In this document: positions 50,996-62,378 of the stretch, in pieces
Layout: each line of letters begins with the position of its first letter
How positions within the stretch are numbered: the stretch's first letter is position 1
Program-made: the position numbers and the translations under genes
The notes under the pieces: generated by a model
Told to the model about the DNA's origin: nothing
Database searches by the model: none
Seen by the model: the letters and a program-made list of their open reading frames with translations, nothing else
Assembly (NCBI RefSeq): GCF_007655135.1
Contig: NC_045133.1
Coordinates: 992,001 to 1,056,000 of the forward strand
From: Punica granatum
Taxonomy: Eukaryota > Streptophyta > Magnoliopsida > Myrtales > Lythraceae
Reading direction: 5' to 3'
DNA length: 64,000 nt

Positions 50996-52324
50996 CTATG
51001 CATTATTATTATTGGTTCGGGAGAGTTGAACGTTAGCCGTCGGCTTCTCCGGTTCGTCGTCCCACTTGGTGCTCTTGTAGTAAATTGCATAAAGAATAAG
51101 CTGCACCAATCCTGATAGAGCTCCTAAGCCATTCGGCAGCTGCTCGGACAAGAAGAAGAACGAACGAACAATCATTAGATATACAGATACGTCTTCCGAA
51201 ATAGATAGTCGCTGAAACCACACCCGATAACAGAGGAAGAGGGATGGTTTCGGAGGATCTACCAGGAGATTGATATCGAACTTCAGAAGAGCATAGACTG
51301 TCCAAATGAGGCCGTTTGCAAAGTTGGCGAGCGAGAGGTAGAACGGCATGTACTTGACGCTCCTCGTCTTGATGACGCGTTTCTACACCAATTGTTTAAA
51401 TGAAAGGCAGTTGCCATAAGAAAGGTAGGATTAACAACGATTTCATGACCTCTCCAATTATGATGAGCTCTATCAGAAGATGAAAACAGAAATCGTGAGC
51501 TTACCATGACTGTTAGCGGCGAGGCATACATGCCAATGTTGAAGATGATGGCGAGGATTCCAACTACGAGGGTTCGCTTCTTGGTTGTGTGTAGGGCTAA
51601 CATTGTCACCAGAACCACCGCAGCCATGAAGATCACTTCAATTAAAAGTACAACGAGGATCTTTCTCTGTCAAGAAAATTCATCAGAACGAGTTAGTCTA
51701 AGCGATGAGATTCGATTCTAGACATCGCTTTTGCTGTCTGGTTCAGTTCTGAAAACTATATGACCAAATATCTCTTTCACGTGGCCACTTCACTCTGTCA
51801 ATGGATGGCAGTGACTCAAAGCATGACTTACGCGGATCGGCCAGTTGGAGTAGATTAGGAACACGGAGACGTAGATGAGCTCCATGATGAGACCAGCTCC
51901 ATTAATGGTCCAGACGAGCGTGCTGTCTGGGTGGACAAAGGGCATCCCGTAGAACACCCACATCATGCAGTTGAGTACTGTCATGACATACGGATCAGGC
52001 TTGAATGCCTGCACCGACTTGTTCTTATATATCTTCACCATTGTTGGCCTGCAAATTATCCATCAGCTTAAAACTTTCGAGGAGAAGAATGTACGGGGAT
52101 GGAAAGCGACACTGATTTAACAATTTATGGGATCAGATGGTCACATACACCGGCGACAAGAACAGGCCAAAGGATATAACATTCCCTGCAAATAAGCAGA
52201 ATTAACCAAACAGAAGGATCAGATAACTCTACTACGGCCTTCAAAGGTGAAGTTTGAGCAGTGCGACAGATAGGGACTAACCGATTATGCCGACAATGGT
52301 ACGGACTGTTTCAGTGCTGACCAT
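50996..52324 (-). CDS. SWEET: SWEET sugar transporter, clade II (SWEET4-8 type)
   Basis: Bidirectional sugar uniporter of the MtN3/saliva family, seven transmembrane helices, plasma membrane or tonoplast. Six exons on the minus strand: 52282-52324, 52149-52185, 51832-52048, 51505-51666, 51263-51382, 50996-51139; 723 bp, 240 aa, the usual length. It starts MVSTETVRTIVGIIG. Triple-helix bundle 1 has SPVPT (25-29), W57 and N76 (TINGAG); bundle 2 has MYASPL, W180 and N196 (LPNGLGAL). These are the conserved substrate-pocket residues of the family. A short hydrophilic C-tail (KSTKWDDEPEK to the stop) follows. The last intron (51140-51262) is 123 bp, a multiple of three, and has no in-frame stop. 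Clade assignment rests on the sequence NCMMWVFYGMPFVHPDS and the tail, from memory. Confidence 0.94.
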
Positions 52325-53521
52325 TTTCGCAGCCTCTGATCAGTCGGGATGAAGCAGTCAACAATGCAGCAGGTAGTATAGAAAGGATTACAAGAAGAGA
52401 GCTGCAGTAACTAATTGTCGCGCCACGGAACCGATGAAACTCGAGGCTTCCCGTTGGTTAGAATTCTTGTTTCTTGACAGAAGGGATGATGATGAATGAA
52501 GATGATGGAAGTTTTCTTTCTTGCTGGCTTAACTGATCCGGATAAACCTCAACCTGACAAGTAACTAACCTGGAAAACAAACTCCCTATGTATAAGGCGA
52601 ATGATACCGAAAATGTTCTAAATTTGGAATTAAATCCTCTGATTACTCAACGGAATGGATTATGATTCTTTCAAACATCTTTTTCGTGTCCCCGCAGAAA
52701 GTTTCGAATCTAGCAGACTGTGATGCGGCAGCTACAATTTTGGCCATCCTTTGTCGTCAAATAATAAACAACAGTAAAACCAAAAGGAAAAAATATATAT
52801 ATTACCAGTCGCGTTCATAGTAACACGATTATATCCTCGAAAGCAAGTTCGCGAGTCTTCCATGGCCGATATTCATTCCGAATTTCCTGATCCCAGTTTT
52901 GATACATCCATTAGAAATCAATAGGTACATTGAGCTACGTCTACTTACAAAGAGGAACACGACGGATTGATTTAGCGACGCAATGTGTTGCCATAAGAAA
53001 GTGATCAATTGCAATTTTTTTTAATAAAAAAATCTACTTTTGTGGAAAATTATTAGAAAGTACTCACAAATCTATTAGTCTTTCAAAGAAGACGACAAAA
53101 AAAAAAAAAAGGAAATTGTCTGCTGGAACTTCCCTATCTATCAACTCCAACTTTTGTGGATCATATAAAAATTGACCGCCATTGCATACGTGCAAATTGT
53201 ATTGTTTTTAATGTTGTTGGCCGGAATTATATCGAGAGATATATGTTCATAAACTATATTGATCGAAGCCTTTTTCAAGGAAGAATTGAGCATGATCAGT
53301 AGAGCGATTACATACCTGATTGTACCAGGTATACCGCATGTTGGAATGAACGCGGGAGTCATGGCAGCTTACAAGGCCGAACAACCTTCTCCCTCTGAAG
53401 AGGGCACCTTTTACGGGGCAACGTCGTACTGCGAACCATACCCTTTTGGCAAGGCCATCTGTGTTGAGGATCCGCGACCATCTCTGCATATGTATAATGG
53501 CTCGAGCCATGTTTGGTAATT
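52325..53521. other. Intergenic; SWEET promoter
   Basis: The SWEET start is at 52324, so the right side is its upstream region. The frame at 53259-53519 (86 codons) has no known domain and no splice partner; I do not call it a gene. Confidence 0.6.
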
Positions 53522-53526
53522 GATAC

Positions 53527-54206
53527 TATTGAAGAGAATCAATGATGGGACTGATATAATCTAGGAGATTATGGAAAGTCTTTTATATATATGAGATGTT
53601 AATTATTATGTAACATTATGTTTCTATATTGGTTGTAATCTTATAAATAAAGAATAATCTCCACATAATTATGTACTTGAATTTTGTATCAATTCTCTAT
53701 ATTTTTTATGGTATTAGAGCGTGACGATTTCTTATCATCTTGAGCTCCTTTTCAATGGTGTCCCTTCTCATCTTTCTTTCAGTATCTCTTTTAAATCACA
53801 ATGGACCGACCAGTCCGTACTAAACAAGTTCCAATCACATTTTCAACTTCTCTATTTCAGGGACAGTTTCGTTTACGAGGGAATAATGCAAGTCATCACT
53901 TCATATTGGATTTCCATTGGTCTAACATTTTGATTTCATCAGTCTCTCTTCACAATATGTTTCACTCGGGACAAATTCAAGCTCAACGTCCGACATCTCC
54001 TGTTGTGCTTGTGGGGGAGTACTGGAGAGAATTAAGGATAGGAATTGATATAATCTAGAAGATTATGGGAAATCTTTTTTATTTATGGGATGTTAATTAT
54101 TATGTAATATTATGTTTTATATTGATTGTAATCTTGATCTATAAATAAAGAATAATCTCCACACAATTATATGCGTGAGTTTTGTATCAATTCTCTATAT
54201 TCTTTA
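53527..54206 (+). mobile_element. TRIM-like (Copia-derived) LTR retrotransposon with two LTRs
   Basis: Two direct repeats of about 185 bp, LTR1 about 53527-53708 and LTR2 about 54023-54206, share 'aatctccacataatta', 'ttgtatcaattctctatatt' and most of their length with about 85-90% identity by eye. Immediately after LTR1 lies 'tggtattagagc' (53709-53720), a primer-binding site complementary to the initiator-Met tRNA 3' end, one base off the usual form. A purine tract 'gtgggggag' precedes LTR2. GATAC stands at both outer ends (53522-53526 and 54207-54211) and may be the TSD, though the exact LTR start is ambiguous. The internal region of ~300 bp has no gag-pol. Confidence 0.85.
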
Positions 54207-54426
54207 GATACATCTCGATCAGCACTATACCGGTTCAGCATCTTTCCGATGATCGAAACATAAGACTCCACCTGGTTCAAAGATGATGAAAGGAAAGGGA
54301 AGAATGGGAGTTAATTTGCTCCTTCCCTTCGTTAATCCAACTAAACGCCGACCTCCTCGAAACAAACTATTTGGACACAGTTGAAAGATTTTCCTGGTTT
54401 ATGTTTTCTAAATTTAGCAACATCAA
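54207..54426. other. Short intergenic segment
   Basis: Nothing recognised. Confidence 0.5.
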
Positions 54427-55354
54427 GGATGGCAGTGGGTTTATGTAAATAAATATTTTACCTGTCCCAAACCCTGATAGGTCGTTCTATCCGTTGGGTT
54501 GTGGGAAGGGTTTAGGATTTTTGGTAAAAATCCTGTAGTGTTTGGGAAGGGTTCAGAATTTTATGCTAAAACCCGTCCCAAACCCGTTACGCAATCAAAT
54601 TACCAAAATGCCATTCATATTTATCCATATTTACAAAACAACCTTGTCGTCAACTTAGGTTTGCATTGTTTGCTCATCTCAATTGATTGCTCTATATCCT
54701 TCTAGTCATGGTCCATGTTGGACATGCTGTATTTCGTTTTTAGCTTCTATTATTGCTATGTGGCTTGCTTTAAATGACGAATTATATTATTGAAAGAATT
54801 TTATATCTCAATATTTTTATTTCATGTTTATCACTCTGAGCAGTAAGCATATATTTCTTTCTTTTCTATTTGGAATGCTTTTTGTTTTTTCTTTTTCTTT
54901 TTCTTTGTTTTCCTTTAGTTTTAGCTACTGGCTCGTTCTTCCTTGACGCTCTTCATTAGTGGAGCTCAATGTATTTGTGAAATGTCCGAGCATTTGGATA
55001 TTTCATTCCAATATAAATTTATGAAATTTTTGTCACAGATTTTGGGAATGTCTGCACGGTGAAAATATAGGTCATGGAACTTATATATTGTACTTGAATA
55101 CTTATTGTTATCAGACTATTTTATATAAGTACGATATTATGATAAGTCCGTATAATAATTTTTTTCTTTTACAATTTTTACTAGTGGGTGAAAAGCAGGT
55201 ACCCAGTGAGAACCCGTTAAAATAGCGGGAAGGGTTTGAAAATTTTCCTTCAAAATACCAACGGGTTTGGGAAGGATTTGAGCTTGCTTTTTCTTAATGG
55301 GTACGGGTATAGAATGAACTCGGCCGTCCCAAACCCTTCCGGTTGCCATCCCCA
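54427..55354. mobile_element. hAT-like non-autonomous element
   Basis: Outer ends 'ggatggcagtgggtt' and complement 'ggggatggcaaccggaag' match in GGATGGCA. Subterminal 'cccaaacccg'/'gggaagggtt' motifs recur inward from both sides, a composition seen in plant hAT MITEs. No 8-bp TSD found; about 0.93 kb, no transposase. Confidence 0.5.
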
Positions 55355-56345
55355 AGGTTAAGAAACAAACTGACCATTTTAAGTAAAACAGAACATGTTA
55401 CGATAGTTTCAAACATTGATAGCTGGCGCGGGATTTGACAATTAACAAATAAATGCTTGCAGTTACACTTCCTTCACATCCTGTGCTCATGATCTGGCTT
55501 TCATTCTCATTGAAGAAAATTATAACTCGATATTGTGTGTCAAAATAATTATATTTTCAGTAATACTGAAAATAATTATCTTAAGGTTCGATTTCTCAAA
55601 TCTATCTGTAATGAAATGCATTAGTGGTTGGCCTATGTGTATTTAAGTCGACGTAAATAAACCGCAGTGTGCAGACTGTTATTGTTATATATTCAAAGGC
55701 TACATCGGTTTTATTGATGGATCGAGAGCAAGAGATTGGGGTCAGAGTCTTAGCCTGGAGAAGAGCTGGGAAGTATAAGCTACTGAAGCTGATGGATAGC
55801 AACATGTTCGAACGGTGAAATATTGCCCGATATGAATTTTCCAATATTGCAATCTATTACAGGTTCTGTCAGTACCTGCTGCGCTGCGACTGGGAGGATC
55901 GCTTAAGTTCATCACCTGCTACCGGCTCTGAATTAGAAAACTATGTGGGCATTGAGATAGTTCTTCCCAGACAGTCCCTGCAATATTTGCTGTATATAGT
56001 TCCGAGTCTTCCGACAAGAATTTGAAAGCAATCAAGTCATCTAAGCTACTGAAATCTTGTTTTTGTAGGATGAACATGAGAATAAACATGATTAGGCCGA
56101 ACGAAATCTCGAAAGTAAAAGGCTCACAAAGTGCTAGTGTCTGAGCTTAGTACTGACAAAAGTCGGTTTTTTTATATATTTTATTTTTTCAACCGAAATC
56201 AATGGATCCTCAAACTGGATTCTCCTCTGTTTTTTTTGGATAAATGTCTATCTGTGATAACACCATATGCACAAAATTGTACATCAGTTCATTGGAACCC
56301 AGTTTACAAATACAGAGTGGGACCAAAAATGAAAAGGAAAAAGGC
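55355..56345. other. Gene-free interval
   Basis: No gene identified. Minus-strand frame 55602-55844 has no domain. Confidence 0.6.
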
Positions 56346-57700
56346 CTATACAAGCTCTGACAATTTCAAACAAGAAGTAAAACAACAAGAGTTCAACTTA
56401 AAATTGAGCTTTGTGATAGAGGCAACTCTCTCTCTTACACAATGGATGATCTGACGAGCAATAGCTTCAATAGATGAGGATTTCTTCTTAAATACGCTGT
56501 TATTCCTTTCTCGCCAAATATAATAGACATAAGTGGTCCAAAACAATTTCTTGATGATGGTAGCCAATGATCTCCTTTTCAAGCTAGCAGCTATTTGCAG
56601 TTCTAATGTCCATCCTCCTGCAGACCTCCCGATACCAAGAAAAGAGAGAATATGCTCCCAAACCTCTTTGGAGAAATTGCAGCCAAAGAAAATATACTCT
56701 CTTGTTTCTATATTAGCTGAACATAGATCACAACTACAAGAAGAAGTCAGACTGCCCCAATTTGTCAATCTTGATTTGGTGCTCAATCAAGCCAAGAAAT
56801 GAAAGAAAAGCGCGGTACATGACCTAAGAAGCAAATGAGTTGGTGCCAAAGTATCTTCAGTTTTTTGGGCCTGGGGTCTTGCCACACTCGAAAAGTGACT
56901 AACCAAGGCTTAGAGTTCCACAAGAGAGTATTAGCATTTGCCTTCACCACTATACAGGGAGCTTTTTCAATGAGTTCACAAGCTTGGGTATCACAAACTC
57001 GTGGCCAACACCAAAACCAAGACCGCAGAAGGATGCTTAGCTTTGCTTAAGGTCCGATGGAAGGGAAACATTGGAATTTTTTAGCACAAACATCAACCAA
57101 GGCACCAATGGGCAGCCAAATATTCTGCCTGTCTCCAACCTTGTAACCTGTGGAAGGCTTGGCTAAATCTCTCAGCTTTAGTAACTTTCTCCAACTGCAA
57201 GAGCTTTGTGTTAGTATCATATGGAACATAAATGATCTATATCTCCAACTACCATGGAATCAAAAACTGTCAAATAGCTCTGTACTTGTTTGAAACCAAA
57301 GCGCAGAAGGATGCTTAGCTTTGCTTCAAGTATGATGGAAAGGAAACATTGGAATTTTTTAGCACAAACATCAACCGAGGCACAAATGGGCAGCCATTTG
57401 TCATACCAAAAGGAAATATGCTGACTGTCTCCAACCTTGTAACTCGTGAAAGGCTTGGCTAAATCTCTCAGCTTTAGTAACTTTCTCCGGCTACAAGAGC
57501 TCTGTGTTAGTATCATATGGAACATAAATTATCTATATCTCCAACTACCATGGAATAAAAAACTGTCAAATAGCTCTGTACCTGTTTGGAGATTCGTCCA
57601 GCATTACGTGAATCCTTTTGCTGATCGACAATTATTTTATGCATATAGATGTCAGATATAGAATAATTCGATGCACAGTGCCAAGTCACTCGATCCATGA
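56346..57700 (-). pseudogene. LINE (non-LTR retrotransposon) 3' remnant with zf-RVT domain
   Basis: On the minus strand the frame 56346-56786 reads a reverse-transcriptase zinc-binding domain (zf-RVT): CDLCSANIETREYIFFGC then the W-rich WTTYVYYIWRERNN. The usual histidine after ET is Y. Upstream frames (57217-57525) contain KLLKLRDLAKPFTSYKVGDS and FWYDKWLPI, conserved in LINE RT C-terminal parts. This upstream part is duplicated in tandem (57024-57290 and 57302-57590) and broken by stops and frameshifts, so it is a dead copy. Confidence 0.75.
57024..57590. repeat. ~280-bp tandem duplication within the LINE remnant
   Basis: Two units (about 57024-57290, 57302-57590) starting 'cgcagaaggatgcttagctt' and ending 'gtcaaatagctctgtac'. 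Unit 1 lacks about 20 bp present in unit 2. Confidence 0.9.
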
Positions 57701-58531
57701 TCTGGACATGGATTGGTTTTAAAATCTCTTCGCCCCAAGTTTTTAATATCTGATGCTGACATCTTCATTATTATATTAACAATAAGCACTAGCCTATCAA
57801 TATTCTCTATACTGGACAGCTCTCATTCAGCCAGGCAAGTTTTACCGGTCGGGGTGATTCTGAGGTACAACAATTCGGGAAAGTTGAAACATTAGTCAAC
57901 CATAACAATAGCAGTTTCCTCTTCAAACTTCTTCTTGGCAAGGAAGTAGGCACCATTCGTCAGCTTTCGGAGCTCCAATAAGTATAAATTTATTAGGAAC
58001 TGGGAGTAGAAAATAAACAAAGCCAACTTGTGAGAAAATGCCACCTCCAAATTCTGCTTACATGCCGAACATCTCACGTCATGTATAGTACATGTAGGTC
58101 AATTGAATCAAACCTTTAGCCTGCGGCCGTTCCTGCAGAGGAATGTGTTTCGATGAAACTGAGGAGAATTTCAAGTTCAGGTACGCTTTTATGGTGATAT
58201 TTTGGCTGTTGGTGTTGGGTTGGTGCTCTCGATGAGAACAACACGAACAGTGAATCTTGAAGATCAAAGGGATGGGAGACTGCTCCGTTTTCTTTCTCGG
58301 TGTTTTGAATCAGAACGCCTCTGCCTCTGAAGGTTGCAAGATATTGTAACGAGTGACTTCTTTGTTTTGGCTGGCTTTTCCAAGTTGCCCGGCATTCGAC
58401 CGCAGTTTTTGGTTTCAATTTGTGGGATCCCCATTTTCACTCATTTGATTCCATTCCCTTTTATGCGGTTCCAACTCCAAGCTTGTATCCTGGTTAGCTC
58501 GCGCAAAACATCCCATTAGCCTGCACTAAGC
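57701..58531. other. Upstream region of the ATL gene
   Basis: No supported gene. Minus-strand frames at 57892-58077 and 58116-58418 lack recognisable domains. Confidence 0.55.
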
Positions 58532-59002
58532 ATGGCGGAGGAGATTGTCCTCTCTGTGGTGCTATTAATCTTGGGCATAGCAGTTTTCGTTGTGATTCAT
58601 ATTTGCATAGTTAGGAGGCTCTTCCGGCCAGACTACCACAGTGGGGTGTTGGATTCGGATTCAAGTTCAGGACGAAGGCTCGGCAGTCCAACTCCGAAGA
58701 TGTCTTCCCAGGACTTGAGCAGGCTGCCCTGTTTTGATCACATGGACATGGGTGAAGGAGGGAGAGGTGGAATTAACGGCAATAATGCAGACTGCGCCGT
58801 TTGTCTTGAGAGCTTCAAGGGCAGCGAGAAATGCAGGCTGCTGCCTGATTGTGGGCACTATTTCCATGCTCAGTGTATAGACTCCTGGTTGTTGAAGACA
58901 CCCATTTGCCCAATCTGCAGGGCAAGCATACATTCTCCGGGAGTTACCAACAGCTCGGCGGAGGAAGGTGATGTTCGTTCTGATGTCATAGTTGAATCAT
59001 GA
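58532..59002 (+). CDS. ATL-family RING-H2 E3 ubiquitin ligase
   Basis: Intronless ATL-type gene, 156 aa. One N-terminal transmembrane segment (about 5-27, IVLSVVLLILGIAVFVVIHIC) followed by a basic VRRLFRP. The RING-H2 domain is at 88-129 with ligands C88, C91, H109, H112, C115, C126 and C129 plus C107, spaced C-x2-C-x15-C-x1-H-x2-H-x2-C-x10-C-x2-C; W119 (IDSWL) is the E2-contact tryptophan. Upstream, LSRLPCF (62-68) is the usual LPxx segment. The protein is short because the C-terminus ends soon after the RING. The start ATG is the first after upstream stops and fits the family. Substrate unknown. Confidence 0.94.
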   Translation: MAEEIVLSVVLLILGIAVFVVIHICIVRRLFRPDYHSGVLDSDSSSGRRLGSPTPKMSSQDLSRLPCFDHMDMGEGGRGGINGNNADCAVCLESFKGSEKCRLLPDCGHYFHAQCIDSWLLKTPICPICRASIHSPGVTNSSAEEGDVRSDVIVES

Positions 59003-59802
59003 CAGACTTTGCAGTTCTACGTCGAATCAAGTTCGAGCAGACACCATCTTTGAAGTCAAAAGTCGTCTTCTCTTAGGATCGTTTGGTTTAGTTAGAAATT
59101 CCCATGTACATTCCATTGCACTGTCATGGAATCCCCTACCATACTCAGTTCCGTTCATCTTCTGCAACCTAAATTACCTAATGCTGACATTTCGTCGCCG
59201 ATCTTCTCTTTGACAACCTTTGATAAATCTGTCCAGAATTCAGTCCGGACGTCTCCTCTTTGACAACCCTTGATAAATCTGTCTAGAACCTCATTGTCCG
59301 GATGCAACCTGTCCAGCTGTAGCTGCTTTCAGAACGAGTTGGGTGACCTCATTCAAGTCAATCTCTTGTTTCCGTGTTTCTTCCATCGAGAAGACCTTAA
59401 TCATTCTTCAAACTATCTCAAGCAGTTCTTTTTCGCGTCATCTATGAGGGGGGGTGAAATCTGACATTTAAGACAACAGGTAGAACTTCGTGATTCTACC
59501 CTCAAGAGTGAGTTCAGAGTTTCTCTATCAGAGACATTACTTGTTAAAAGGAATCGTATTTATACGGCCACTTTGCCAGGATATCAAGTAAAACAACAAT
59601 TACTTTATCCGAAAAATTCAGGCTTCTTCATTTGCTTCCAACATGCACACAAAGAACTACATTCTCTTTCAAATTAAGCAACATTCAAGCTAAAAATCCT
59701 GTGATAACAGCATTTCGAGATACATCAAACTCAAAAGCCTAACACATCAGACTAAGCGGCATTGACACTTTCATAGGAGAACCAGTATCTCGAGATTGGG
59801 CA
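59003..59802. other. Convergent 3' flanks of ATL and DSS1 genes
   Basis: 800 bp between convergent stop codons with a local repeat ('cctctttgacaacc', about 59202 and 59253). No extra gene. Confidence 0.7.
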
Positions 59803-60981
59803 TCAGTTCTTCTCGGCATTACTCTCGAGCTCCTTCCTCAGCTGTAGGGAGAAATCATCGTTAACATCATCATCATCCCAGTCATCTTCCCACTGCTGCG
59901 CTACCTCTTGTCCTTCTTCCTTATCCTCCCATACTGCCAAACACGTATACAACTATTAGGACCGGCCAAATAGTTAATTTTTTAAAAAAAAAATTTAAAA
60001 TTTCGCCTACTATAGGTCTTTTCAGGTTTTCCAAGAACTTCAAAGTTAAGTTACAGGTTAACGAACACATTTGGGATGGATTATGCCCATCCTGGAACCT
60101 ATTAGAAACAATTCATATATGACAACATTTCAAATTTCTGTGCAAGGCTTAAGTAGCTAATAGAGACCATAACATTACAGAACCAAAACCATGTAGAGGA
60201 TGCAGGGACAAACACCAATAATTGGTACAATGAACAAGAAATAACTGAGCATGATTCAGATTAAGAATAAAAAGGAAAGAGCCTAATTTGTGAACAGCAC
60301 TTCGACAAGGGGAGAAAAAATGATTCCACAAGCAGCAATTTTGAGATATGTTACCACTCATATAACTCAGGAACACACACATTACTGGACACGAGGTCCT
60401 TTGAGCAAATATACCAAATAGATTAACAAGACCTACACTTATTAACATGCTCGGGGATTGTTCAATAAAGGAATTTCCATGTCCAATCTTTCTCCCATAG
60501 CATAGTGAAGGTGCTTAAACATTCAAATTGCACAACAATCAACTTCTAATCATCGATAGAACGAAGATATCAGCTTCAAAAATTAACGCTAATATCTCAT
60601 AGATAGGCCTTCTGCAATAAGCCACACACCTTTAAATCAAACAAGCCCCCAATTATCTCAATTCGAGAAAGCTCTCCGGAACACTGTGGGACAGTAGCTC
60701 TCTTATAGTCTATGTTTCTAATCATTATGAAGACTATATATCTAAAAGAGTTTCAACGTAGAGTCATCAATAAACGACTCAATTGAAGAAACCTACACAG
60801 TCTTAACTCTGAAACCCTAAAATTGACGACTATCATCGGACAGCAGCTCAAATGGCCCAATTCGTAGATGAACGATTAAGCAAGACTCACCTTCATTGAT
60901 CTCAAACTCTTCGAACTCGTCGTCGTCCTCGAACAGATCCATCTTCGCCTCCTCAGTTGCAGGCTTGGGTTCAGTTGCCAT
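59803..60981 (-). CDS. DSS1: DSS1/SEM1 acidic proteasome and BRCA2-associated protein
   Basis: Two coding exons, 60891-60981 and 59803-59933 (minus), join GAAG|TA to give 222 bp, 73 aa, the normal DSS1 size. DSS1 is a subunit of the 26S proteasome lid (Rpn15) and a BRCA2 partner in DNA repair. The sequence is highly acidic: FEDDDEFEEFEI (17-28) and QQWEDDWDDDDVNDDF (43-58), the two conserved acidic/aromatic patches. The C-terminal helix is LQLRKELESN. The coding intron is 957 bp. A second intron sits in the 5' leader (61006-61253, GT...AG), with a leader exon upstream. Arabidopsis has two DSS1 genes; I cannot tell which this equals. Confidence 0.95.
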
Positions 60982-61340
60982 TTTCAATCAAAGCTCACGA
61001 AAACCCTGCAACCCATTCGACAGAAATAAGAGAAATTTTCCAGCTCCCCGAACACCCAACGAGAGGAATCATCAGGAACGAAAACTTCATGATTGGAATT
61101 TGAGCAAATTCTCTTGCCTTGTGAAGGAAGCCAAAGAACATCCGAGGGATAATCCACCCAAAAGTTTCAGAATCGAACGAAAAAAACAGCAATGAATCGA
61201 AAGAGCAGCCATGGAAGAACAGTAACTGATAGAGCAAGAGAAGGGATCATACCTCCGAGAGATCTTTGGTAGAATCTTCTCGACTGATGAACGGAACTCC
61301 GAACTCCACAGTAGACGCTACGAGGACGCCGGAGCTGATG

Positions 61341-61350
61341 TTTTTATAGG
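61341..61350 (-). promoter_or_regulatory. TATA box of DSS1
   Basis: On the minus strand 'cctataaaaa', about 90 bp upstream of the leader-exon donor at 61253; consistent with transcription start near 61315, so the 5' UTR intron is transcribed. Confidence 0.6.
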
Positions 61351-62378
61351 GGGGAGGGACTTGCCAGATACGTCGTCGTATAGCAAGCATCATGTTCGAG
61401 AAAAATATATCACTTTCGCTCCCCAAACTTTGGTGTTATTTACATTCATAGGTCCTAAGATTTCAAGGCGCAAAAGTTGATCCCTGAAACCATCTAGGGA
61501 AAGATCTGAGACCCGAATGGACTCGTGAACTCGGTGGCCTTGAGAACCCACCGACTTTCCTCTTAAGTCTATATGACTTAGCCCGCCAATTGGTACGACA
61601 TTAAAATGTAAAACTCGTTTTTAAGGGTGACAATAACTCACAATAAAAAAGTCCTGATATCCGGATTGATTTCTACTCTCATAGAAGTCACGTGTTGTTA
61701 TGTGACGATGAATTATGGGAGCTTGCATTTGGGTCACGCTCGAGAGACCAGATAGCTGGCTAGCTGCCTACTCGAATATACTATTAACATTTTTTGTGGT
61801 GCCAGAGCTCTTGTGAGCTGTATGTTACTTGTTACCATAATATGTACCTTTTGACAGTTAAGGGGAGTGGAACAATTGAAGGCATCAAATTTGGGGAGGA
61901 ACGTATCACTTTTTTTTTATGTGTCGGAAGACCATATGAATGCCCGCTCTTTGACACTCATTTTGAATCAGCTCTCGTGCATTTCGATCATCCACTCCGA
62001 AGTCGATACACTGTCCGTCCTGTTCGACATAAGTATGCATTGTCTTTTCCGAAAACCCAACCGTATTGATTGTACAAGAACTCGGCCCCTCACAAAAAGC
62101 CGCAAAGATGTCATTGCACAAACAATGAGAACTCAACACATTATTCACATTCATTTTATTGAACCCAGCAAAACAATGTGCCCTGTCGATGTATCGTCCG
62201 CTGACCTTCTGATCTAGCAAAGATGTTGTCATATAATAAAGAGCTAGCTGCTGCACAAAAACATTGAGCTAGCGGAACAAATCATAACTCGAACTATAAC
62301 CCTAAAAGACTCTTACCAAAGTGTATATATTTACAATGGACAAGAAAAGCTGACACACTTCGATGGGAGAAAACAATT
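61351..62378. other. DSS1 upstream / PUB18-19 3' flank
   Basis: Lies between the DSS1 TATA box and the stop of the U-box gene, same strand. Frames 61867-62256 on both strands overlap each other and have no domain. Confidence 0.65.

Noticed and set aside
53259..53519. 86-codon frame before the TRIM
   Set aside because: No domain, no splice partner and no conserved motif.
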